Shown piece after piece: positions 8,207 to 16,040 of a DNA stretch of 51,392 bases. The DNA is from Desulfarculus sp. (lineage in GTDB: Bacteria > Desulfobacterota > Desulfarculia > Desulfarculales > Desulfarculaceae): positions 1 to 51,392 of the forward strand of contig JACRDC010000095.1 in assembly GCA_016218705.1 (NCBI GenBank). The letters run 5' to 3'. The translations under genes were made by a program, and so were the position numbers. Below the pieces are notes generated by a model. The model did not search any database and was not told the origin of the DNA. It saw only the letters and a list, made by a program, of their open reading frames with translations. Position 1 is the first letter of the stretch. Each line of letters begins with the position of its first letter.

Positions 8207-8543
8207 ATCGCCTTGCTCAGGCTGTTCGCGCCAGGGGCAGGCGATGTGTTGTTTTGTTCAATCCGCGTTCCGCGCGGACCTCAAGCCTGCCCTTATTCCG
8301 GCAAGGCGATCCTCGCAAAGTTTGTCCGGTCTGTCAAGCCGCAGTTTGCCGTAGTTTGCGGTGAAGCCCCTCTGGACAGGTCGCGGCAGAGAACCAAGGG
8401 ATACCCCCGGGAAAACTCGTACCCATGGGAGTGGGCTATGAGCAAGGCGGAGGGGCTGGGCGCGGCCGCGCGGGAGGTTCGGCGCCAGACCCGGCGTCAT
8501 CATGCGGTCGCTCCGGGACCGGTTGCCAACCGGCGCCCAGCCC
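8207..8543. ncRNA. Candidate structured RNA region (strand uncertain)
   Basis: The 610-nt gap 8119-8729 has no convincing gene but strong pairing potential. Domain 1 (8207-8310): ATCGCCTTGC/GCAAGGCGAT closes an outer 10-bp stem, GGGCAGGC/GCCTGCCC an inner 8-bp stem, and TCCGCG/CGCGGA an apical hairpin. Domain 2 (about 8454-8543): GGGCTGGGCGC pairs with GCGCCCAGCCC around the hairpin CCGGTT-GCC-AACCGG. GCCCCTC near 8367 can instead pair with GAGGGGC near 8451, competing with domain 2. On the minus strand the block runs into the terminator at 8131 and then the small membrane gene and bchI, as a riboswitch or sRNA would. No known RNA class was recognised, and cobalamin-riboswitch landmarks were not found. 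Confidence 0.4.
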
Positions 8544-8665
8544 AGCGGCCGGCCCCACCAAACAATTCCCTCAGAAAGATCATGGAGAGAGATTATCCGC
8601 TATCCAGGCGGAGCGTGATTGTGCAACCATAGTCATATAGTCATCTTTTTTCCCGTCTGTCCCAC

Positions 8666-8681
8666 TGCCACATGAATTGCA
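8666..8681 (+). promoter_or_regulatory. Candidate sigma-54 (-24/-12) promoter for guaD
   Basis: TGCCACATGAATTGCA fits the TGGCAC-N5-TTGCA pattern with exact spacing. It has one mismatch, at the second G of the -24 element. A transcript would start near 8693, about 37 nt before the guaD ATG. A sigma-54 activator is encoded at 1588-3090, but a link between the two is only inference. Confidence 0.45.
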
Positions 8682-8729
8682 CTTCAATCAGGTTTCAGAC
8701 GGATACAACCCTTTAATGGAGAAGCCGTC

Positions 8730-10139
8730 ATGACTGGCGCCAACTGCGCTATCCGAGGAACATTTTTTGATTTGATCGACGACCCCTGGAAGCACGCCGG
8801 GCACGAGCAGGAGGCCGCCCGCTTCATCCAGGACGGGCTCTTGGTGGTCAAGTACGGAATCATCGAGGATTTTGGCCCCTTCGCCGAAGTCTCGCAGCGC
8901 CATTCCGGCCTGCAGGTCACCCACCTGCCCAACCGGCTCATCCTTCCGGGGTTCATAGACGGGCACATCCACTTCCCCCAGGTGCGCGTCCTGGGGGCCT
9001 ACGGCGCCCAGTTGCTGGATTGGCTGCAAACCTGGATATTCCCCGAGGAACTTAAGTACCGCGACCGCGATTACGCGGCCACCGCCGCCCGCTACTTCTT
9101 CGACGCCCTGCTGGCCGGGGGCACCACCACCTGCCTGGCCTTCACCACCAGCAGCCCGGTCTCCACGGAGGAGTTTTTCGAGGAGGCGACCCGGCGCAAC
9201 ATGCGCGTGATCGCGGGCCTGACCGGCATTGACCGTTTCGCGCCCGAGGACTTCCTCATCACCCCCGCTGACTTCTACAGCCAGTCCAAGGAACTGATCG
9301 CCCGCTACCACCGCCAGGGGCGCAACCTATACGCCATCACGCCACGTTTTGCCGTGGGCTGCACCGCCGAGATGATGGATAGCTGCCGCCGGTTGAAGCA
9401 GGAGCACAGCGATTGCTGGGTCAATACGCACATCTCCGAGAACCCCTCCGAGATCCGTAGCGCCCGGGAGCACTTCCCAGATTGCACCGACTACACCCAT
9501 GTCCATGAAAAGCACGGGCTGCTGGGACCGAAGTTCACCGCCGGCCACGGCATATGGCTCTCCAGCGACGAGATGCGCCGCTTCTCCAAGGCCGGTGCGG
9601 CCATCGCCTTCTGCCCGCTGTCCAACCTGTTCCTGGGCAGCGGCCTGTTCCGCCTGGGCCGCGCCAAGGACCCCGAGTACCCCGTGCGCCTGTCCGTGGG
9701 CAGCGACGTGGGCGGAGGCAACGCCTTTTCCATCGTCCGCGTGCTGGAGGAGGCCTACAAGGTTGGCATGTGCAACAACACCATGCTCGATGGTTCCGTC
9801 AACCCCCGAGACCAGGACCTGGCCGAGGCCGACCGCAACAAGCTGTCGCCCTACCGGGCCTTCTACCTGGCCACCCTGGGCGGGGCCAACTCCCTCTACC
9901 TGGACGACATGCTGGGCAACTTCGACAAGGGCAAGGAGGCCGACTTCGTGGTCCTGGACTGGATGGCCGGCCAGGCGGCCATGTCCTGGCATCAGTCCCT
10001 GGCGGTGGAAGGCGACGGCCCCGAGACCATGGAGCAGGCGGCCCAACTGCTCTTCGGCATCATGACCACGGGCGACGACCGCAATGTGGCCGAGACCTGG
10101 GTCGCCGGAAGCCGCGCCTACCAGAAGGCCGGCGCGTGA
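8730..10139 (+). CDS. guaD: Guanine deaminase
   Basis: This cytoplasmic amidohydrolase (469 residues) would convert guanine to xanthine and ammonia. The metal-binding motif PGFIDGHIHFPQ (residues 73-84) gives His79 and His81 and has the HFPQ ending characteristic of guanine deaminase. Further ligands lie in NTHISENPSEI and GSDVGGGNAFS, the latter containing the catalytic Asp. The motif NLFLGSGLFR is also typical. Length matches the family. GGAG lies 8 nt before the ATG. A truncated xanthine dehydrogenase subunit gene 850 nt downstream fits a former purine-breakdown operon. Confidence 0.93.
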   Translation: MTGANCAIRGTFFDLIDDPWKHAGHEQEAARFIQDGLLVVKYGIIEDFGPFAEVSQRHSGLQVTHLPNRLILPGFIDGHIHFPQVRVLGAYGAQLLDWLQTWIFPEELKYRDRDYAATAARYFFDALLAGGTTTCLAFTTSSPVSTEEFFEEATRRNMRVIAGLTGIDRFAPEDFLITPADFYSQSKELIARYHRQGRNLYAITPRFAVGCTAEMMDSCRRLKQEHSDCWVNTHISENPSEIRSAREHFPDCTDYTHVHEKHGLLGPKFTAGHGIWLSSDEMRRFSKAGAAIAFCPLSNLFLGSGLFRLGRAKDPEYPVRLSVGSDVGGGNAFSIVRVLEEAYKVGMCNNTMLDGSVNPRDQDLAEADRNKLSPYRAFYLATLGGANSLYLDDMLGNFDKGKEADFVVLDWMAGQAAMSWHQSLAVEGDGPETMEQAAQLLFGIMTTGDDRNVAETWVAGSRAYQKAGA

Positions 10140-10230
10140 GCCAGGACGCCGACAATCCCTGGGCCGGGTAGCGCGGATCGCCGGGCCGGACGGCCCGCCT
10201 TGGGAGAATTCAAACGTGAGGAGCACTAGC

Positions 10231-10878
10231 TTGGACATGCGCGTCTCCCAGGCCACCGCTGTCATAGTGCAACGGGTGCCCGCCGCCGAAGTCGGGTGGT
10301 TCATGGATTGGCAGCGGGGTATCACCTCCGCTGCCGAGGGTTTCAGCGGCTATCGCGTCACCGACGTCTACCCCCCGGCTGGCGGCCAGGAAGGTGACTG
10401 GGTGGTGGCGGTCAGCTTTGACGATAAAGAGTCCTTGCGGGGGTGGCTCGACTCGCCGGTCAGGGAGCAGTGGGTGGAGAAATTGCAGGCCCGCGTCGGG
10501 AATTTTACTTTAAAGGTTATCCCTGGCGGCTTCGGCTCCTGGTTCGCCGGCTGCGTGCAAAGCCCTGACGGGGCGTCTCCTCCTTCCTGGAAGATGGCCC
10601 TGGTGGTGCTTCTGGGCCTCTATCCCACCGTGATGCTGCTCACGCTGTTTCCCGGGCCTTATACCCAACCCCTGGGACTGGCCCTGGCCATGCTCATCGG
10701 CAACGCCCTGAGCGTGGCTATTCTCCAGTGGGCCGTCATGCCGGTGCTCAACAACCTGTCCGCCAACTGGCTAGGGGCCAACGCGGCCAACCAAAGGGCT
10801 TTGTCCATTGGTGGACTTTTGGTGATCCTTGTCCTCTTGGCGGGTATGGCCTACCTGTTCCGGCTGGTGACGGGGTAG
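10231..10878 (+). CDS. Antibiotic-biosynthesis-monooxygenase-fold membrane protein
   Basis: The 215-residue protein has an N-terminal dimeric alpha-beta barrel domain (about 1-110) resembling ABM/YgiN proteins: VIVQRVPAAEVGWFMDWQRG, later SGYRVTDVYPP and WVVAVSFDDKESLRGWLDSP. It is followed by two or three transmembrane helices (about 125-215, e.g. MALVVLLGLYPTVMLLTLFPG). The TTG at 10231 is chosen because GAGGAG lies 7 nt upstream. An ATG at 10237 in the same frame is possible but poorly spaced. The soluble domain may bind a small aromatic or quinone. Function is not known. It follows guaD by about 90 nt on the same strand. Confidence 0.75.
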   Translation: MDMRVSQATAVIVQRVPAAEVGWFMDWQRGITSAAEGFSGYRVTDVYPPAGGQEGDWVVAVSFDDKESLRGWLDSPVREQWVEKLQARVGNFTLKVIPGGFGSWFAGCVQSPDGASPPSWKMALVVLLGLYPTVMLLTLFPGPYTQPLGLALAMLIGNALSVAILQWAVMPVLNNLSANWLGANAANQRALSIGGLLVILVLLAGMAYLFRLVTG

Positions 10879-10987
10879 CCGACCTATCAGTGACTTAATC
10901 CCCGATGCCCGGTGATCGGCGACGGCCATCTCCTGTTTGCACCGGCGGCACGATTGCTATCTAACCTACGGTGAAAGGTGGCCGAGC

Positions 10988-11163
10988 ATGGATCTCAACC
11001 GTGTTGCCGAAGTGGCTCGTCCGTCCACCAGGGCCGAGTTCCCCAAATGGCGCGACGGAGATGCCTGGCTGGCGGGAGGGACCTGGCTTTTCTCCGAGCC
11101 GCAGCCCGAGGTTAGTCGGCTCATTGACGTGGAGGGGCTGGGCTGGGAGGCGCTGCGACCCAT
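10988..11163 (+). pseudogene. 5' fragment of a xanthine dehydrogenase FAD-binding subunit gene
   Basis: The ATG at 10988 has AAGGTGG upstream. It opens a frame reading MDLNRVAEVARPSTRAEFPKW.. with the motif GDAWLAGGTWLFSEPQPEVSR and then LIDVEGLGWEAL. This matches the N terminus of the FAD-binding (CoxM-like) subunit of molybdopterin hydroxylases such as xanthine dehydrogenase. Homology stops after about 58 codons, near 11163, where transposase-derived sequence begins. The family is normally about 280 residues, so the gene is destroyed. Position after guaD supports a lost guanine-to-urate route. Confidence 0.7.
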
Positions 11164-11179
11164 GTTTTCGACACCATCA

Positions 11180-11306
11180 ATCACATGTTTTTGACTTCTT
11201 TCATGATTGTCCCCGGCTCCTTGTATTGGCCAAGGAGCTGGCCGCGGCGGGGATCACGGAGATGGCCCAAGCCAACCGCTATATCCAAGAGGTCTACGGC
11301 CGGTGA
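11180..11306 (+). pseudogene. Internal fragment of a transposase (ISNCY/IS481-like)
   Basis: The frame reads ..HDCPRLLVLAKELAAAGITEM.. followed by AQANRYIQEVYGR and a stop at 11304. The AGIT..A..NRY..EVY pattern is typical of the central part of ISNCY-like transposases. No start and no catalytic residues remain. It directly follows the truncated xanthine dehydrogenase gene, so this element or a relative probably caused that break. Confidence 0.5.
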
Positions 11307-11532
11307 CGTAGCAGTGATACTGGAAGATGTTGAGGCGGCGACAGGTGAACGCTGGAAATTCACGAGCCTAGCAGAGCCGGCCGCACTCCGGGCAGGGGTA
11401 CTCGGCTCCCCGGTCGGCGGCAACCTCCAAGACGACCTCGTGGGGCTGTTTATCGGTGTCCACACGCTGTCCCACCAGCCGCCAGGGCGGCTGAAACCCC
11501 AGGCCAAGGGCCAGAAGCTCGCCAGCGTCCAT
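11300..11532 (-). pseudogene. N-terminal fragment of an ISL3-family transposase
   Basis: From ATG at 11532 on the minus strand the frame reads MDAGELLALGLGFQPPWRLV.., then a zinc-ribbon start CPECGRLC and a stop. This is the classic N terminus of ISL3 transposases. After the stop the same frame still contains RLNIFQYHCYVT, which also belongs to the family, so the gene has decayed by mutation and is cut at about 11300. Only about 75 of about 400 codons remain. Confidence 0.65.
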
Positions 11533-11700
11533 GATCGCTCCTTGCTTCAACACCGATATGAGGATCAAAGCATCATGGGGCCTGAACTACACCAATTCCA
11601 CAGGAAATGACGAAGAGGCGCATATGTTTGAATGGCCCTTCTGTCGTTCGGCTAACCCTTGCTTCACCTCCTTTGAAATCTTGTTGGTCTGTTTGGTAGG

Positions 11701-11823
11701 CACTCCAAAGGGGTCTTAGGAAACCTGACCCCGGAGGACGTATACTTCGGCACAGCGGCTGCCCTGGCCGGCGTCGCTAATGGCCTCCACATCGCCAGGT
11801 TATGGACCGCCCGAGCATGGTAA
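11701..11823 (+). pseudogene. C-terminal fragment of an integrase-type transposase
   Basis: The frame LGNLTPEDVYFGTAAALAG.. ending at TAA 11821 matches the C-terminal [LN]GNLTPADVYFGR signature of IS3/IS481 integrase-fold transposases. Nothing upstream in this frame looks related. Together with the fragments at 11180 and 11300, at least three different insertion elements have left pieces within 650 nt. Confidence 0.5.
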
Positions 11824-11860
11824 GCCAATAATGCGGAGGCCAACGGTTGCGCTGGCCATC

Positions 11861-13558
11861 CTACTTGATCTTGTACTTTCGGCGACGCATGGCTCGCAGG
11901 CGCGACAGTGCCTTGTGGCTGAAGCTGAACAGGGCCAAGGCTATGCCTATGGCGCCCAGAATCAAGAATCCGCTGAAGGCGTCCTCCTCCGTCAATAGGC
12001 GAGCGAATTTTATGAAGGGGAATACAAATATTACGGCGGTGACCAGAACTCCCAAGACCCCGTAGAGCCAAAATATCACCCGCTGCCGCTTGTCATAGTC
12101 CTGCTCTTGCTCCCTGCCTGGCAGCCACTTGCCCAACAGCCTGCGTCCCAGGAAACGGAAAGACTTCTCACGCAGGTTGCCTATGCCTGTGAGGTCCATG
12201 AGCATGTAGTAGGCGTCCATGCGGATGAAGGGGTTGAAGTTCATCACCAGCCCGAAGAAGAATAAAATGCAGGAAAGTATAAAAACCGGCTCCCAGAACG
12301 ACCCGGTGCCCAGGTAATGGCCGACCGCCCATAGCGCGCCGCCCAGGAAGGCGAAGGAGACCAACGGTCCGGCGAGGGACACCATGACGCGATGGCTCTT
12401 GCGGGGGAAGTTCCAGGCGGAGGTGGTGTCGCAAAAGAAGATGAAAGAGGCCAGATAGAGCATCATTCCCATGCGGGGAACGCGGCCGCCGTAATGCTTG
12501 CAGGCGACGCCATGGGCCAGTTCGTGGAAGGCCACCATGATCATTCCCAGCAGGTAGACCGCCACGAGGGATGAAGGGTGCAGCAGGATGAGGCGCTCCA
12601 GATCGGGCAGACCCACGTGCACAAGGCGAGAATAGTTCTGCCATAGTGGAATGGCACCGGAAAGACCAAGGACCACCAGCAGCAACACACCCAGGGGGCT
12701 AACCAGCGGTTTGACCCAGCCGTGCACCGCCCCCACCACCTCGTCGGCCCGGGGAATGGAAAAAATGGGATTGAGGAGCTTCTGCACCCAGGGTCGCTGG
12801 CGGGCCTGCCCGGCCATTTCCTCGGCGGTGGCCAGCATGCCTGACGCCTCCAACGTCTCGTAAAGCACCCCCAGGCGATGCGGCGAGACTGGCCCCACCT
12901 TCTCGACATGATGCATGTAGATATCGAAGAGGTTGCGCTGGCCGTCCATCAGGCCGACGAATAGGGCCTCGGTGGGGCCGAAGCGGAAGACCTTGCCGCT
13001 GGTGAAGTCCTGTATGAGCACCGCCGAGGGGTTGTCCTCCGGGCCGGAGTACTCAACGTTCAACCCCGGCCGCAGGGCCGGCGACATGCCCAGGAACCAC
13101 AGCCGCTTCTCCTCGCCCTCCTCCCGCCGGTACTTGATCAAACGCAACCGATGCAATGGCCCCTTCACCTCGAAGAAAACCCGGTCCATGCGATGCTTGA
13201 CCAGATGCAGCCATAGCGTGTCCAGGTTTATGTCATCGGGGTCAGAGCTGACCGAGGGCACCTCGTACGGCTCTGTCAGATGGGGGTTGAGGGGGATATT
13301 GCCGTCGTAGGCGATGGCCACGTCGGCCGCGTCCTCGCCGAAGGCCAAGACCAGCTCGAAGGGTTGCTCGATGTTGACCGAGCGGCCGGCGCGCAGAAGC
13401 TCCTCGCAGGCCTCCAGGACCGCGCCCACCAGCATGTCCTCCAAGGCGGGGGTCAGCTCGCTTTGGCGGGATAGTCGGCGCAGGGCGTCCTCGGCCAGGG
13501 GCAGCAGGCTCTCCCAGGGAGGTAGCCTTAGACGTACGGCATCATCTTCAGCCGCCAA
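11861..13558 (-). CDS. RsbW-like / PqqD-like / M50 metallopeptidase fusion in the RiPP cluster
   Basis: This 565-residue protein has three parts. Residues about 10-145 resemble anti-sigma-factor kinases of the RsbW type (LVGAVLEACEELL, AIAYDGNIP, LWLHLVKHRMDRVFFEV..HRLRLIKYR), but the N- and G-box residues for ATP are altered. Residues about 175-245 look like a PqqD-type peptide-binding domain (AVLIQDFTSGKVFRFGPTEA). Residues about 285-560 are a membrane-embedded M50 peptidase with HELAH (345-349) and NPFIRMDAYY (third ligand Asp448) among about six helices. The start is TTG: a stop lies seven codons upstream and AGGG is well spaced. It is the last gene of the cluster, 39 nt after the radical SAM gene. 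Likely role: membrane processing of modified precursor, by inference. Confidence 0.82.
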   Translation of the reverse strand: MAAEDDAVRLRLPPWESLLPLAEDALRRLSRQSELTPALEDMLVGAVLEACEELLRAGRSVNIEQPFELVLAFGEDAADVAIAYDGNIPLNPHLTEPYEVPSVSSDPDDINLDTLWLHLVKHRMDRVFFEVKGPLHRLRLIKYRREEGEEKRLWFLGMSPALRPGLNVEYSGPEDNPSAVLIQDFTSGKVFRFGPTEALFVGLMDGQRNLFDIYMHHVEKVGPVSPHRLGVLYETLEASGMLATAEEMAGQARQRPWVQKLLNPIFSIPRADEVVGAVHGWVKPLVSPLGVLLLVVLGLSGAIPLWQNYSRLVHVGLPDLERLILLHPSSLVAVYLLGMIMVAFHELAHGVACKHYGGRVPRMGMMLYLASFIFFCDTTSAWNFPRKSHRVMVSLAGPLVSFAFLGGALWAVGHYLGTGSFWEPVFILSCILFFFGLVMNFNPFIRMDAYYMLMDLTGIGNLREKSFRFLGRRLLGKWLPGREQEQDYDKRQRVIFWLYGVLGVLVTAVIFVFPFIKFARLLTEEDAFSGFLILGAIGIALALFSFSHKALSRLRAMRRRKYKIK

Positions 13559-13597
13559 ATCGGCCCTCGCGGATTAGTTGTGTCGCGCCCCGCTGAC

Positions 13598-14611
13598 CTA
13601 TGCCCGGGGCAGAAAGCCTGCCAGGTAGTCCACCCACTTGCCTTGGTGCTCCACCAGACCGCTCCAGTTGCGGCAACCCCCAGCGCAACGCCCGACGTGG
13701 GGGCAGGCTTGGCAATGATCCGGCAGGGACGCCGGTTCGGCGCAGTTACGCAGGCTCTGGCTCCCAAGGACCTCCGCCAGCGTGGTGGGCTCTGTGGCCA
13801 ACGGATCCCGGACACCGTAGCAGGATCGCAAACGCCCGTCCAGGTCCACGACCAGGCTGTGGTAGGGACCGCAATTGGCGACCCGACCTCCGAACACCCG
13901 CGCGCCCAGGTCCATGGGCTCCACGGCGCAAAAAGGCGCGGCCAGGTTGATGCCCCCAACATCCTCCGGGTAGCGATCCATGAGCGCGGCCACCTCCTGG
14001 GCGAAATCCTGGGCGTCCTTGCGGGTCCAGGGCCGGGGCTGCTCCGGCGTGGCCTTCAAGCGCAACGGCCTCCACCGCACTCCTGGGTATTGGCGCGCCA
14101 GCAGCAGGAACTCCTCCAGGTGGCTCTTAGTCTCCGGCAGCAGGGCGGTGAGCAGGTTCACCGGCCGGAACTGGGCCACTGCTTGGCGGAGGAAGGCCAA
14201 TTTCTTTTCCAGCACGCCGCGCCGGCCGCAAATCTCGTCCATCTTGGCGGCGTCCAGGGTCGGCAAGCTCAAACAGAATCCATCCACCACGCGCAGCAGG
14301 TCGGCGTACAAGCTGGCCAGGGAGACGCCGTTGGTATTGAGAGTTATGCGCCGGCCGCGAAGATGGGCATAGTTGCAGAAGAGCTTGATGGCCGGGTGCA
14401 TGGTCGGCTCGCCGCCGGTGAAGCGCACTCCCGGCACCTGGTTGTCCACGGCCCAGTCGATCCAGTCCAGCACCTGATCTTCCGGGGCTTGCCTGGCCGG
14501 CGCGTCGACATACTCGCCCTTGTAGCAGAACGAGCAGGCCAAGTTGCAGGCGCTGGTCACCTCGATTTTGATTTCGTTGGGCTTGCAGGCAAAAGGGTTG
14601 TCGGTGGTCAC
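13598..14611 (-). CDS. Radical SAM/SPASM peptide-modifying enzyme
   Basis: This 337-residue enzyme has the radical SAM motif CNLACSFC (Cys22, 26, 29), the SAM-binding FTGGEPTMHP, and a C-terminal SPASM-like cluster region (CGPYHS, SCYGV, CQACPHVGRCAGGC). Such proteins bind extra Fe-S clusters and modify ribosomal peptides (thioether, C-C or decarboxylation chemistry). The start overlaps the end of the SagB-type gene by 4 nt (ATGA), so translation is coupled. It carries no own PqqD domain. Peptide recognition could come from the YcaO fusion or the M50 fusion. The specific reaction is not predictable; the conserved C-terminal Tyr of the precursors is a candidate target. Confidence 0.88.
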   Translation of the reverse strand: MTTDNPFACKPNEIKIEVTSACNLACSFCYKGEYVDAPARQAPEDQVLDWIDWAVDNQVPGVRFTGGEPTMHPAIKLFCNYAHLRGRRITLNTNGVSLASLYADLLRVVDGFCLSLPTLDAAKMDEICGRRGVLEKKLAFLRQAVAQFRPVNLLTALLPETKSHLEEFLLLARQYPGVRWRPLRLKATPEQPRPWTRKDAQDFAQEVAALMDRYPEDVGGINLAAPFCAVEPMDLGARVFGGRVANCGPYHSLVVDLDGRLRSCYGVRDPLATEPTTLAEVLGSQSLRNCAEPASLPDHCQACPHVGRCAGGCRNWSGLVEHQGKWVDYLAGFLPRA

Positions 14612-16011
14612 TTGGCGCCCCCCTTGGCATCCGTGGATTGGCCCGGCGGGCAGCCCAGAGTGAACAGCCCTACAAAGGGCTCCTCACGCCAATCCACCCC
14701 CAGGGCCTGGCCCGTCAGGGATGCATCAAGGCTGCCAATGGCGCAGGGAGCCAGACCCAGGGCGGTAGCCGTCATATAAAAGGTCTGGTACAGGCAGCCC
14801 AGGTCTTGATTGATGACTTTATAAGCAATTGACTGATATTTCCATGCGGTCCTGCCAATGCGCGCGGCAATGCACAGGCTGACCTGGGGCGGCTGCGGTC
14901 CCTCCAGAATATGCGGGTTCTGGGCCAACAGCTCCTCCAAAAGCGCCGGTTCGCCTTGCACGCGTTCCAGGGCGTGCCGCAAGGGGTCGTAACGATAGGC
15001 ACCGGCCTCCAGGCCTTGGCAGGCCCTGACCAGGGGATATATCTCCAGGGGGTGGCGCGCGCCGCCGCCGGCATGGGGCCGCAGCGAGAGGTCCTCTTCG
15101 TGGCGGTGGTCGCGCATGGTCTTTTGCACCCGCGCCGAGGCGTAGAGAAAGGCGCCCAGCTCCTGAAGGGTCATGGGCCGTGGGTCAAACTCGCGCAGGG
15201 AGCGCCTGCTCTCCAGCACCCGGGACAGGGGAGTTTCCATGCGGGCGGCGATCGCGCCCGAGGGCCGGGGCAGGGACACCACCTCTCCGCCGCTAGCCTG
15301 CTTGATCAAAGGCAGCGAGGGCCGCTGGCCTTGGAAGCGGTAACTTGCGCCAACCGGATAAACATGGCGTCCGCCCAGGCTGCGGGTGTGGAAGAGCAGG
15401 TCGTGGAACTCCCAGAACGCCATGGGGCCGTCATCCTGGTCCTGGGTATCCGCTTCGGCCATGCCCAAGCGCAGCATCAAGGCCAGCAGGGCGGAGGCCC
15501 CTTGGCCGGCGGCGGGCACCTCGGCTGCGGAGGCCAAGGAGTGCACCAAGGGCGTCAGGTTGGGGTGGTGGAGCAGGAGACGGTGGGGCGTCAGGGGACT
15601 TTCCAGAAGCAGGCCACCGTCCTGGGCGCGCAGATAGGCAAAGCGGTTGAGCCGCCAGGACGAGCCCGCGGTTGCTTCGGGCGCCAGCAGGGACTCGTGC
15701 GGGGCGGGGCTTACTGTAAAGATATCCCGGCCATCCTCCCGCAGGCGCAGGTCCAAAAGCCGCGCCGCCACCAGGCGCATGAAGAAAAGCTGGAAGAGCG
15801 CCTCGCTGGCGGCGTCGGGCGCCGAAGCGAAAAGGGCGGCCATCTCCACCTGCTCCAGCCATTGGGAGCGCAAGGCCTCCAGCAAGGGCTGGGGCCGGCG
15901 GGAGTTCCAGCCCATGAGGTTGCCAGCAAGGGGGCAGAAGAGCCACAAGCTTTTTCCCGCTTGTTGGACTTCGACCTCTGGTCGCAACTGATAGCTGAGG
16001 GATAACGACAT
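14608..16011 (-). CDS. SagB/McbC-type FMN-dependent azoline dehydrogenase
   Basis: The 467-residue protein has a C-terminal nitroreductase-fold domain (about 255-460) with the opening LSRVLESRRSLREFDPRPMT, LSLRPHAGGGARHPLEIYPLV and the closing ATALGLAPCAIGSLD. These are the FMN-binding motifs of SagB-type dehydrogenases that oxidise thiazolines and oxazolines to azoles. The N-terminal ~250 residues form the extra domain seen in long SagB proteins. It lies 29 nt after the YcaO gene and overlaps the radical SAM gene by 4 nt. In context it should aromatise heterocycles made on the five precursors. Confidence 0.9.
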   Translation of the reverse strand: MSLSLSYQLRPEVEVQQAGKSLWLFCPLAGNLMGWNSRRPQPLLEALRSQWLEQVEMAALFASAPDAASEALFQLFFMRLVAARLLDLRLREDGRDIFTVSPAPHESLLAPEATAGSSWRLNRFAYLRAQDGGLLLESPLTPHRLLLHHPNLTPLVHSLASAAEVPAAGQGASALLALMLRLGMAEADTQDQDDGPMAFWEFHDLLFHTRSLGGRHVYPVGASYRFQGQRPSLPLIKQASGGEVVSLPRPSGAIAARMETPLSRVLESRRSLREFDPRPMTLQELGAFLYASARVQKTMRDHRHEEDLSLRPHAGGGARHPLEIYPLVRACQGLEAGAYRYDPLRHALERVQGEPALLEELLAQNPHILEGPQPPQVSLCIAARIGRTAWKYQSIAYKVINQDLGCLYQTFYMTATALGLAPCAIGSLDASLTGQALGVDWREEPFVGLFTLGCPPGQSTDAKGGAK

Positions 16012-16040
16012 GTCGATCCGATTACGCGGCCTGGCCGCGC

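Noticed and set aside
8213..8632. 139-codon frame on the plus strand, and an 81-codon frame on the minus strand (8258-8503)
   Set aside because: No ribosome binding site, no family features, and the sequence is dominated by RNA-like inverted repeats.
8131..8640. Cobalamin riboswitch upstream of the chelatase operon
   Set aside because: The expected landmarks (B12 box, GGTG-AA-TCC region) were looked for on the minus strand and not found. A covariance-model scan would settle it.
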